DNA of 64,000 nucleotides from Ferdinandcohnia sp047238305 (GTDB lineage: Bacteria; Bacillota; Bacilli; Bacillales; Bacillaceae_L). Made by a program: the position numbers and the translations under genes. The stretch spans positions 2,046,001 through 2,110,000 of the forward strand of contig NZ_JBDFMO010000001.1 in the NCBI RefSeq assembly GCF_047238305.1, written 5' to 3'. Within the stretch, counting starts at the first letter, position 1. Each line of letters begins with the position of its first letter. This document shows, in pieces, positions 1 through 7,642 of the stretch. The notes under the pieces are model-generated. The model saw only the letters and a list, made by a program, of their open reading frames with translations. It ran no database searches and was not told where the DNA came from.

Positions 1-912
1 AACGATTTAACAGATGCAAACATGTTAGCTCATCTATTAAAGTATGACTCTGTTCATGGCGTTCTTGATGCAGAAGTATCTGTTAATGGAAACAATCTTG
101 TTGTAGATGGAAAAGAAATTCTTGTTAAGGCTGAACGCGACCCAGCTCAACTTGCTTGGGGCGACCTAGGAGTTGAAGTTGTTGTTGAATCAACTGGTCG
201 TTTCACAAAGCGTGCAGATGCTGCGAAACACTTAGAAGCTGGTGCAAAGAAAGTTATCATTTCTGCTCCTGCAACTGATGAAGATATCACAATCGTTATG
301 GGTGTTAATGAAGACAAATATGATGCAGCAAACCACAACGTTATTTCAAATGCTTCTTGTACAACAAACTGCTTAGCACCATTTGCAAAAGTTTTACATG
401 AAAACTTTGGAATTAAGCGTGGTATGATGACAACTATTCACTCATACACAAATGACCAACAAATTCTTGATTTACCACATAAAGATTATCGTCGTGCTCG
501 TGCGGCAGCTGAGAACATCATTCCAACAACTACTGGTGCAGCAAAAGCTGTTTCTCTAGTATTACCTGAGTTAAAAGGTAAATTAAATGGTGGAGCTGTT
601 CGTGTTCCAACTCCAAACGTGTCACTTGTTGACCTAGTTGCTGAATTAGATAAAGAAGTAACTGTAGAAGAAGTAAATGCAGCACTTCGCAAAGCTGCTG
701 AAAATGAGTTAAACGGAGTTATGGGTTACAGTGAAGAGCCACTAGTTTCTGGTGACTATAACGGTAATGCAAATTCTTCAACGATCGATGCACTTTCTAC
801 AATGGTAATGGAAGGCAACATGGTTAAAGTTATCTCATGGTATGATAACGAAACTGGTTACTCACACCGTGTAGTTGACCTTGTAGATTACCTTGCATCA
901 AAAGGACTATAA
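1..912 (+). CDS. gapA: Glyceraldehyde-3-phosphate dehydrogenase, type I (5'-truncated by window)
   Basis: Converts glyceraldehyde-3-phosphate, NAD+ and phosphate to 1,3-bisphosphoglycerate in glycolysis. The reading frame is open from base 1 (it starts N-D-L-T-D-A-N before the first Met at 22), so only the N-terminal part with the first Rossmann segment lies off the window. The active-site motif SNASCTTNC is present, with the catalytic Cys codon at 358-360, followed by the HSYTNDQ segment and the usual C-terminal WYDNE. The sequence is the glycolytic (GapA) rather than the gluconeogenic (GapB) type by its close match to Bacillus GapA. It heads the pgk-tpiA-gpmI-eno block; its regulator gene cggR would be upstream, outside the window. 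Confidence 0.97.
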   Translation, partial: NDLTDANMLAHLLKYDSVHGVLDAEVSVNGNNLVVDGKEILVKAERDPAQLAWGDLGVEVVVESTGRFTKRADAAKHLEAGAKKVIISAPATDEDITIVMGVNEDKYDAANHNVISNASCTTNCLAPFAKVLHENFGIKRGMMTTIHSYTNDQQILDLPHKDYRRARAAAENIIPTTTGAAKAVSLVLPELKGKLNGGAVRVPTPNVSLVDLVAELDKEVTVEEVNAALRKAAENELNGVMGYSEEPLVSGDYNGNANSSTIDALSTMVMEGNMVKVISWYDNETGYSHRVVDLVDYLASKGL

Positions 913-1006
913 TTTTACCGTTTGATTAGTATGTCACATTAACCAAACAGTAAAACAGATTATTCTTGGAATCCTAAACAACAACAACTATAATAGAACT
1001 TGTGTG

Positions 1007-1033
1007 GGGAAGGGAGTGTTCCCTTCCCTTTTT
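1007..1033 (+). terminator. Rho-independent terminator after gapA
   Basis: A perfect 8-bp stem GGGAAGGG/CCCTTCCC with a 6-base loop is followed by five T. It separates gapA from pgk, as expected where gapA is expressed at a different level from the rest of the block; read-through into pgk is likely because the next 67 bases show no clear promoter. Confidence 0.85.
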
Positions 1034-1100
1034 AATGTCATTTAGAAAATGTGTTCCACAGAACAAGTTTTGAATATTACATAGAACGGAGGCCTTCCCA

Positions 1101-2285
1101 GTGAATAAGAAATCAGTAAGAGATATTGATGTGAAAGGCAAGCGAGTATTCTGTCGAGTTGATTTTAACGTTCCAATGCAAGATGGTCAGGTTACGGACG
1201 AAACTCGTATTCGTGCAGCATTACCAACAATCGAGTACCTTCGTAAAGAAGGAGCAAAGGTTATTTTAGCAAGTCACCTTGGTCGACCAAAAGGAAAAGC
1301 GGTAGACGAACTTCGCTTAGACCCAGTTTCTAAAAGATTAAGTGAGCACTTAGGTATCGAGGTCCGCAAAACCAATGAGGCATATGGTCCAGAGGTTGAA
1401 CAAGCCATTTCAGAAATGAACGAAGGCGATGTTCTATTATTAGAAAACGTTCGTTTCTATCCTGGTGAAGAGAAGAATGATCCGGAGCTTGCAAAACAAT
1501 TTGCTGCATTAGCTGATGTATACGTAAATGATGCGTTCGGGGCTGCACACCGTGCCCACGCTTCTACAGCTGGTATCGCTGAACACTTGCCAGCCGTTGC
1601 AGGTTTCTTAATGGAAAAAGAAATCGAAGTTTTAGGTAAAGCACTATCAAATCCAGAACGCCCATTCACAGCAATTATCGGTGGAGCAAAGGTTAAAGAT
1701 AAAATTGGTGTCATCGAGAACCTCTTAGAAAAAGTAGATAACTTGATCATTGGTGGAGGTCTTGCTTATACTTTCGTAAAAGCACAAGGCCATGAAATCG
1801 GTAAATCTCTTTTAGAAGAAGATAAAATGGATCTTGCTAATGAGTTCATCAAAAAAGCAAAAGAAAAAGGCGTAAACTTCTATATGCCTGTTGATGTAAG
1901 AGTAGCAGACGATTTCTCTAATGATGCGAACATTAAAATTGTTCCTATCACGGAAATTCCAAGCGATTGGGAAGCACTCGATATCGGTCCAAAGACAGCT
2001 GAAATTTACAGTGATGTAATTCAAAAATCCAAGCTTGTGATTTGGAACGGCCCAATGGGAGTATTCGAATTAGATGCATTCGCGAATGGTACAAAAGCTG
2101 TTGCAAAAGCACTTGCTGATGCAACTGACACGTATTCTATCATTGGTGGAGGCGACTCTGCTGCAGCGGCAGAAAAATTCGGTCTTGCTGATAAAATGAG
2201 CCACATCTCAACTGGTGGCGGAGCATCATTAGAATTCATGGAAGGTAAAGAACTTCCTGGAGTCGAACTACTTAACGATAAATAA
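1101..2285 (+). CDS. pgk: Phosphoglycerate kinase
   Basis: Transfers the acyl phosphate of 1,3-bisphosphoglycerate to ADP. The protein is 394 residues, the normal bacterial length. Visible signatures are the substrate-binding VDFNVP near residue 21, the LGRPKG loop near 60, and the C-terminal nucleotide-binding GGGDSAAA and STGGGASLE motifs. The start is GTG at 1101, chosen because GGAGG lies at 1088-1092, 8 bases upstream, and the encoded N-terminus MNKKSVRDID is standard. tpiA follows after 60 bases in the same direction. Confidence 0.97.
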   Translation: MNKKSVRDIDVKGKRVFCRVDFNVPMQDGQVTDETRIRAALPTIEYLRKEGAKVILASHLGRPKGKAVDELRLDPVSKRLSEHLGIEVRKTNEAYGPEVEQAISEMNEGDVLLLENVRFYPGEEKNDPELAKQFAALADVYVNDAFGAAHRAHASTAGIAEHLPAVAGFLMEKEIEVLGKALSNPERPFTAIIGGAKVKDKIGVIENLLEKVDNLIIGGGLAYTFVKAQGHEIGKSLLEEDKMDLANEFIKKAKEKGVNFYMPVDVRVADDFSNDANIKIVPITEIPSDWEALDIGPKTAEIYSDVIQKSKLVIWNGPMGVFELDAFANGTKAVAKALADATDTYSIIGGGDSAAAAEKFGLADKMSHISTGGGASLEFMEGKELPGVELLNDK

Positions 2286-2345
2286 TATTGGGGTGCTAAC
2301 AAAGCACCTTTCCATAAAGATCAACATCGAAAGGGATGGTGAAAC

Positions 2346-3113
2346 ATGAGAAAGCCAATCATTGCAGGAAACTGGAAAATGAATAAGGTTCTTTCAGAAG
2401 CAGTTCAATTTGTAGAAGAAATCAATGGTCTAATTCCATCACCAGAAAAGGTTGATTCTGTCGTTTGTGCGCCAGCACTATTTTTAGAGCGTCTGGTTGC
2501 TAACGTAAAAGAAGGAAACTACGACCTTAAAATCGGTGCACAAAACATGCATTTTAAAGAGAGTGGAGCATTCACTGGTGAAATCAGCCCTGTAGCATTA
2601 AAGGACTTAGGTGTTGACTATGTAATCCTTGGTCACTCTGAGCGCCGTGAAATGTTCGCTGAAACAGATGAAACGGTTAACCCAAAAACACTTGCAGCAT
2701 TTGCTCATGGATTAGTTCCAATCGTATGCTGTGGTGAGACATTAGAGCAACGTGAAGCAGGTCAAACAAACGACCTTGTTGGAACTCAAATCGAAAAAGC
2801 ATTAGCAGGCCTTACAGATGAACAAGTGAAGGAAGTTGTCATTGCCTATGAACCAATCTGGGCAATTGGAACAGGTAAATCTTCTTCTGCTGAAGATGCG
2901 AATGAGGTTTGTGCACACATCCGTAAAGTAGTTGCTGAACAATTCTCACAAGATGTTGCAGATGCTGTTCGCATTCAATACGGTGGTAGTGTAAAACCAG
3001 AAAACATTAAGGAATACATGGCACAACCAGATATCGATGGTGCTCTAGTTGGTGGAGCAAGTCTCGATGCTTCCTCTTTTGTTAAGCTTTTGGAGGCAGG
3101 TAGCAATGAGTAA
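2346..3113 (+). CDS. tpiA: Triosephosphate isomerase (glycolytic)
   Basis: Interconverts dihydroxyacetone phosphate and glyceraldehyde-3-phosphate. The 255-residue protein carries the classic NWKMN N-terminus, catalytic His in GHSERR, catalytic Glu in AYEPIWAIGTGKS and the phosphate-binding YGGSV. The loop-6 text AIGTGK is the canonical triose type; compare the second homologue at 31533, which has AIGENGIPA. Its last 8 bases overlap the start of gpmI, so the two are translationally coupled. Confidence 0.97.
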   Translation: MRKPIIAGNWKMNKVLSEAVQFVEEINGLIPSPEKVDSVVCAPALFLERLVANVKEGNYDLKIGAQNMHFKESGAFTGEISPVALKDLGVDYVILGHSERREMFAETDETVNPKTLAAFAHGLVPIVCCGETLEQREAGQTNDLVGTQIEKALAGLTDEQVKEVVIAYEPIWAIGTGKSSSAEDANEVCAHIRKVVAEQFSQDVADAVRIQYGGSVKPENIKEYMAQPDIDGALVGGASLDASSFVKLLEAGSNE

Positions 3114-4638
3114 ATCACCAGTTGCACTAATCATCTTAGACGGATTTGCATTTCGCGATGAAGTAAAAGGTAATGCAGTTGCCCAAGCAAACAAACCAAA
3201 TTTTGATCGCTATTGGAACAAATACCCGCACGCTACTTTACAAGCAAGCGGAGAGGCTGTTGGTCTACCAGAAGGCCAAATGGGGAATTCAGAGGTAGGC
3301 CACTTAAACATCGGTGCAGGTCGTGTCGTTTACCAAAGCTTAACCCGCGTAAATGTTGCCATCCGTGACCATGAATTTGAAAGAAATGAAACCTTCCTTG
3401 CAGCCATGAAGCATGTGAAGGAAAATGGTACAGCACTACACCTATTCGGTTTATTATCTGATGGTGGTGTACACAGTCACATTGATCACCTTTTTGCACT
3501 GCTAAAACTAGCTGCATCTGAAGGTATTGAAAAAGTGTACATCCACGGCTTTTTAGATGGAAGAGACGTTGGTCCTCAAACCGCGAAGATCTATCTCGAG
3601 CAGCTCGATGAAAAAATCAAGGAATACGGTGTTGGTGAAATTGCAACCTTGTCTGGCCGTTATTATTCAATGGACCGTGACAAGCGTTGGGAGCGCGTTG
3701 AAAAGTCATATCGTTCAATGGTTTACGGCGAAGGTCCTACATATAAAAATGCATTTGAACTTGTTGATGATTCCTATGCAAACGGCATTTACGATGAATT
3801 CGTATTACCATCAGTCCTTGTAAAAGAAGACGGTTCACCTGTTGCAACGATCCAAGACAATGATGCTGTGATTTTTTATAACTTTAGACCAGACCGTGCC
3901 ATCCAAATTTCGAACACATTCACAAATGACGATTTCCGTTCATTTGATCGTGGACCTAAGCATCCGAAAGATCTATTCTTTGTGTGTTTAACACACTTCA
4001 GTGAAAGTGTCGATGGATATGTGGCATTCAAACCAACAAACTTAGATAACACATTGGGAGAAGTTCTTTCACAGAACGGATTAAAACAGCTTCGCATTGC
4101 CGAAACTGAAAAATATCCTCATGTTACCTTCTTTATGAGTGGTGGACGTGAACAAGAATTCCCTGGTGAAACTCGAATTTTAATCAATTCACCAAAAGTT
4201 GCTACCTATGACCTTAAGCCTGAAATGAGTGCTTACGAGGTAAAGGATGCACTATTAAAAGAAATAGCTGAAGATAATCATGATGCGATTTTATTAAACT
4301 TTGCAAACCCAGATATGGTTGGACACTCAGGAATGCTTGAGCCAACAATCAAAGCAATTGAAACAGTTGATGAGTGTTTAGGTGAAATCGTAGATGCGAT
4401 TCTTGCAAAAGGTGGAGCAGCGATTATCACTGCCGACCATGGTAACTCCGACGAGGTTGTAACTCTTGAAGGAAATCCAATGACTGCTCATACAACAAAT
4501 CCAGTACCAGTCATTGTCACAAAAGAAGGTTTAACCTTACGCGAAGATGGAATTCTAGGAGATTTAGCACCAACGATGCTTGACCTACTCGGAATCCAAA
4601 AATCAGCAGAAATGACTGGAAATAGCTTAATAAAATAA
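3106..4638 (+). CDS. gpmI: 2,3-bisphosphoglycerate-independent phosphoglycerate mutase
   Basis: Interconverts 3- and 2-phosphoglycerate using two Mn ions; alkaline phosphatase superfamily. I chose ATG 3106 (MSKSPVALIILDGFA) over an in-frame upstream Met at 3049 because GGAGG sits at 3092-3096 and the family begins with exactly this LIILDGF strand. The catalytic Ser lies in MGNSEVGH, and the C-terminal metal site is visible as NPDMVGHSG and TADHGNSDE. Length 510 residues is normal. It overlaps tpiA by 8 bases and precedes eno by 29. Confidence 0.96.
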   Translation: MSKSPVALIILDGFAFRDEVKGNAVAQANKPNFDRYWNKYPHATLQASGEAVGLPEGQMGNSEVGHLNIGAGRVVYQSLTRVNVAIRDHEFERNETFLAAMKHVKENGTALHLFGLLSDGGVHSHIDHLFALLKLAASEGIEKVYIHGFLDGRDVGPQTAKIYLEQLDEKIKEYGVGEIATLSGRYYSMDRDKRWERVEKSYRSMVYGEGPTYKNAFELVDDSYANGIYDEFVLPSVLVKEDGSPVATIQDNDAVIFYNFRPDRAIQISNTFTNDDFRSFDRGPKHPKDLFFVCLTHFSESVDGYVAFKPTNLDNTLGEVLSQNGLKQLRIAETEKYPHVTFFMSGGREQEFPGETRILINSPKVATYDLKPEMSAYEVKDALLKEIAEDNHDAILLNFANPDMVGHSGMLEPTIKAIETVDECLGEIVDAILAKGGAAIITADHGNSDEVVTLEGNPMTAHTTNPVPVIVTKEGLTLREDGILGDLAPTMLDLLGIQKSAEMTGNSLIK

Positions 4639-4667
4639 AAACTCATTTGAAAAAGGAGAGATTTTTA

Positions 4668-5960
4668 ATGTCAATTATCGTAGATGTATACGCTCGTGAA
4701 GTATTAGATTCTCGTGGAAATCCTACAGTTGAGGTTGAAGTTTATACTGAGTCAGGTGCATTCGGCCGCGCTTTAGTACCAAGTGGTGCTTCAACTGGTG
4801 AATACGAAGCAGTTGAGCTTCGTGATGGCGACAAGAGCCGTTACCTTGGCAAAGGTGTTCAAACAGCAGTAAATAACGTAAATGAAATCATTGCTGCAGA
4901 AATCATCGGATTCGATGTAACTGATCAAGTAGCAATCGATCACGCGTTAATCGAGCTTGATGGTACTGAAAACAAAGGTAAATTAGGTGCAAACGCAATT
5001 CTTGGTGTATCTATGGCAGTAGCTCGTGCAGCAGCTGACTTCTTAGAAATTCCTTTATATCAATATCTTGGTGGATTCAACTCAAAAACTCTTCCAGTAC
5101 CAATGATGAACATCATCAACGGTGGAGAGCATGCAGACAACAACGTTGATATTCAAGAATTCATGATTATGCCTGTTGGAGCAGAAAACTTCAAAGAAGC
5201 ACTTCGTATGGGTGCTGAAATTTTCCACAACCTAAAAGCAGTGTTACATGCAAAAGGCTTAAACACAGCTGTAGGTGACGAAGGTGGATTTGCTCCAAAC
5301 CTTGGTTCAAACGAAGAAGCTCTACAAACAATCGTAGAAGCAATCGAAAAAGCAGGTTACAAGCCTGGTGAGCAAGTACGCCTTGCAATGGATGCTGCAT
5401 CTTCTGAGTTCTACAACAAAGAAGACGGCAAATACCATCTTAAAGGAGAAGGCAAAGTTCTTACTTCTGAAGAAATGGTTGCATTCTATGAAGATCTTGT
5501 TTCAAAATACCCAATCATCTCAATTGAAGATGGTTTAGACGAAAACGACTGGGAAGGCCACAAACTTCTAACTGAGCGTCTTGGTAAAAAAGTTCAATTA
5601 GTTGGAGACGACCTATTCGTAACAAATACAAAGAAACTTGCTGAAGGTATTGAAAGAAACATCGGAAACTCAATCCTTATCAAAGTAAACCAAATCGGTA
5701 CATTAACTGAAACATTTGATGCAATCGAAATGGCAAAACGCGCAGGCTACACTGCAGTTATCTCTCACCGTTCTGGTGAAACAGAAGACAGCACAATTGC
5801 TGACATCGCAGTAGCAACAAACGCTGGCCAAATCAAGACTGGTGCTCCATCACGTACTGACCGTGTTGCAAAATACAACCAATTACTACGTATCGAAGAC
5901 AATCTTGGTGAAACAGCTCAATACAACGGCTTAGCATCTTTCTATAACTTAAGAGGCTAA
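4668..5960 (+). CDS. eno: Enolase
   Basis: Dehydrates 2-phosphoglycerate to phosphoenolpyruvate. The start is ATG 4668 (MSIIVDVYAREVLDSRG), 8 bases after AAAGGAGA; an in-frame ATG at 4647 would add seven residues that the family lacks. The product is 430 residues, the same length as B. subtilis Eno. Signature stretches seen are GASTGEYEA, the metal-binding SIEDGLDEND and GDDLFVTN, and SHRSGETED. It ends the glycolytic block and is followed by a strong terminator. Confidence 0.97.
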   Translation: MSIIVDVYAREVLDSRGNPTVEVEVYTESGAFGRALVPSGASTGEYEAVELRDGDKSRYLGKGVQTAVNNVNEIIAAEIIGFDVTDQVAIDHALIELDGTENKGKLGANAILGVSMAVARAAADFLEIPLYQYLGGFNSKTLPVPMMNIINGGEHADNNVDIQEFMIMPVGAENFKEALRMGAEIFHNLKAVLHAKGLNTAVGDEGGFAPNLGSNEEALQTIVEAIEKAGYKPGEQVRLAMDAASSEFYNKEDGKYHLKGEGKVLTSEEMVAFYEDLVSKYPIISIEDGLDENDWEGHKLLTERLGKKVQLVGDDLFVTNTKKLAEGIERNIGNSILIKVNQIGTLTETFDAIEMAKRAGYTAVISHRSGETEDSTIADIAVATNAGQIKTGAPSRTDRVAKYNQLLRIEDNLGETAQYNGLASFYNLRG

Positions 5961-5973
5961 TCTGATAAATAGG

Positions 5974-6006
5974 AAAACGACAAGCGAAGGTGCTTGTCGT
6001 TTTTTT
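5974..6006 (+). terminator. Rho-independent terminator after eno
   Basis: Stem ACGACAAGC/GCTTGTCGT, extended by A-T pairs, with loop GAAGGT and a run of T from 6001. It closes the glycolytic operon. Confidence 0.9.
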
Positions 6007-6039
6007 GTTAGCTGCTTTGTGGGGCGGTGATTTGGGTAA

Positions 6040-6165
6040 AACGCAATTCCTGCGGGATAAAGCGCAATTATACAGATTAGCGCGCAATTCCGTCGGATTA
6101 AAACGCAATTCCGGCAGACTATAGCGCAATTCTGAAAAATAAAGCGCAATTACACTAGATTGAAT
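6040..6165. repeat. Tandem degenerate repeat, period 20-21 bp, six copies
   Basis: The core GCAATT recurs at 6043, 6064, 6084, 6105, 6126 and 6146, spacings of 21, 20, 21, 21 and 20. A consensus unit is roughly AAAGCGCAATTCCNNCGGAT; copies differ in the second half. The array begins about 35 bases after the eno terminator. On the minus strand it creates a false open frame with a 7-residue period. Function unknown; two other arrays of the same period but different sequence lie at 50161 and 58261. Confidence 0.85.
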
Positions 6166-6172
6166 GCAAAAC

Positions 6173-6292
6173 CTACTTCTCTTTTTTAGTCTGCTGCTTC
6201 TTTTGCTTACCTTGCTGTGTATTTTCACCTAAATAATTCGTTTTGTGCTTTTTCTGTTCTTTAACAAATGCATAAAAATCCAAGTTGATCAC
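6173..6292 (-). CDS. Possible small basic protein (39 aa), unrecognised
   Basis: A GTG-started frame reads MINLDFYAFVKEQKKHKTNY and ends in a Gln/Lys-rich tail QQGKQKKQQTKKEK. AAGGA lies about 11 bases upstream on the minus strand. It is very hydrophilic, with no membrane segment or Cys. It sits between the repeat array and secG, opposite to both neighbours. The codons look plausible, but there is no homology I can name and the start codon is weak, so this is a tentative call. Confidence 0.35.
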   Translation of the reverse strand: MINLDFYAFVKEQKKHKTNYLGENTQQGKQKKQQTKKEK

Positions 6293-6508
6293 TTCTCATC
6301 ATTCCTTTCAAGATAGTCAATTTTAATATGGACGTTTCCAAAGGAAATCATGAAGTGAATCGTTGGAAAAATGCTCCCCGAGCCCTTATAAGCGCTTAAA
6401 CGCCCAAAAGATGCTACTGTCAGAAAATGCAGTATTGTCCACATGGAACTTTTATGGTACATTTATTTTAACGTCATATGCGTTCTTGTTCAGGAGGTGT
6501 CGTTTTAT

Positions 6509-6745
6509 ATGTTGCATGGAATATTTGTTACATTACTAGTAATCGTATGTATCGGGTTAATCGTAGTGGTGTTATTACAATCAGGTAAAAGCGCAGGTTT
6601 ATCTGGGGCTATCTCTGGTGGTGCCGAGCAATTATTCGGAAAACAAAAAGCTCGTGGCCTTGATGCAGTTTTACATCGTATCACAGTGGTCCTAGCGGTA
6701 TTATTCTTTGTTCTTACAATTGCGGTTTCTTACTTTGAACTATAA
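6509..6745 (+). CDS. secG: Preprotein translocase subunit SecG
   Basis: Small membrane subunit of the SecYEG channel that assists SecA-driven export. The start is ATG 6509, 9 bases after AGGAGGTG (6492-6499); the in-frame Met at 6443 adds residues not found in SecG. The 78-residue product has two hydrophobic helices (about 1-22 and 55-75) joined by the conserved loop LLQSGKSAGLSGAISGGAEQ. It lies upstream of est and rnr, the usual Bacillus order. Confidence 0.95.
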   Translation: MLHGIFVTLLVIVCIGLIVVVLLQSGKSAGLSGAISGGAEQLFGKQKARGLDAVLHRITVVLAVLFFVLTIAVSYFEL

Positions 6746-6760
6746 AACTTTTCGAAAAGA

Positions 6761-6792
6761 GGGTTAGACAAGTTGATGTCTAGTCCTTTTTT
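6761..6792 (+). terminator. Rho-independent terminator after secG
   Basis: A 10-bp stem GGGTTAGACA/TGTCTAGTCC with two G-T pairs, loop AGTTGA, then six T. Confidence 0.8.
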
Positions 6793-6886
6793 ATTGCGCT
6801 CAAAACTCACTTTCCGTTACGATAGTAGAATACCGAAAAAAGCGCAAAATAAAAATTAGGAAGTCATCATAAAGGAGTTATACATA

Positions 6887-7627
6887 ATGAAGATCAAATT
6901 ACCTCAGCCTTTCTTTTTTGAAGGAGGAGAAAGAGCGGTTTTATTACTACATGGTTTCACTGGAAATTCAGCAGACGTAAGGATGCTGGGGAGGTTCCTT
7001 GAGAATAGAGGCTACACCTGTCATGCACCAATTTATAAAGGCCATGGTGTCCCACCGGAAGAATTGGTGCATACCGGTCCTGAGGATTGGTGGGAAGACG
7101 TCATGAACGCCTATCAACTTTTAAAAAATAAAGGATACGATAAAATTGCAGTAGCCGGATTGTCACTTGGCGGGGTATTTTCCCTAAAATTGGGTTACAC
7201 TGTACCTATAAAAGGGATTGTGACGATGTGTGCTCCCATGTATCTAAAAAGTGAGGAAGTCATGTATGAGAGTGTTGTTGAATTTGCACGTGAATACAAG
7301 CGATTTGAGGGGAAATCTCCTGAGCAAATCGACAAGGAAATCGAAGAATTCAAGAAGACCCCGATGAATACGTTAAAAGCACTACAGAATCTAATAGCAG
7401 AAGTACGTAACAATGTCGATATGATTTATTCCCCGACTTTTGTTGCGCAGGCACGTCATGATAAAATGATAAATCCTGACAGTGCGAATATTATCTATGA
7501 AGCCATTGAAAATGATTTTAAAAAGATCAAATGGTATGAGGAATCAGGACATGTCATAACCCTAGACAAAGAACGTGACCAGCTGCATGAGGATGTCTAT
7601 GCATTTTTAGAGCAGTTAGATTGGTAA
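6887..7627 (+). CDS. est: Carboxylesterase (Est/YvaK family)
   Basis: Alpha/beta hydrolase that cleaves short-chain carboxylic esters, a cytoplasmic monoacylglycerol-lipase-like enzyme. The 246-residue protein shows the oxyanion segment LLLHGFTGN near residue 20, the nucleophile elbow GLSLGG (Ser about 94), the acid residue in QARHD and the catalytic His in SGHVITLD near the C-terminus. It is close to B. subtilis YvaK across its length. AAAGGAG precedes ATG 6887. rnr starts 15 bases downstream, so they are probably co-transcribed. Confidence 0.93.
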   Translation: MKIKLPQPFFFEGGERAVLLLHGFTGNSADVRMLGRFLENRGYTCHAPIYKGHGVPPEELVHTGPEDWWEDVMNAYQLLKNKGYDKIAVAGLSLGGVFSLKLGYTVPIKGIVTMCAPMYLKSEEVMYESVVEFAREYKRFEGKSPEQIDKEIEEFKKTPMNTLKALQNLIAEVRNNVDMIYSPTFVAQARHDKMINPDSANIIYEAIENDFKKIKWYEESGHVITLDKERDQLHEDVYAFLEQLDW

Positions 7628-7642
7628 CGGGAGGGATAAAAA

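Noticed and set aside
5833..6228. 131-residue minus-strand open frame with a 7-residue periodicity (ELRYSLP-like units)
   Set aside because: It is produced by reading the 20-21 bp repeat array and the antisense of eno; there is no ribosome binding site and no codon structure.
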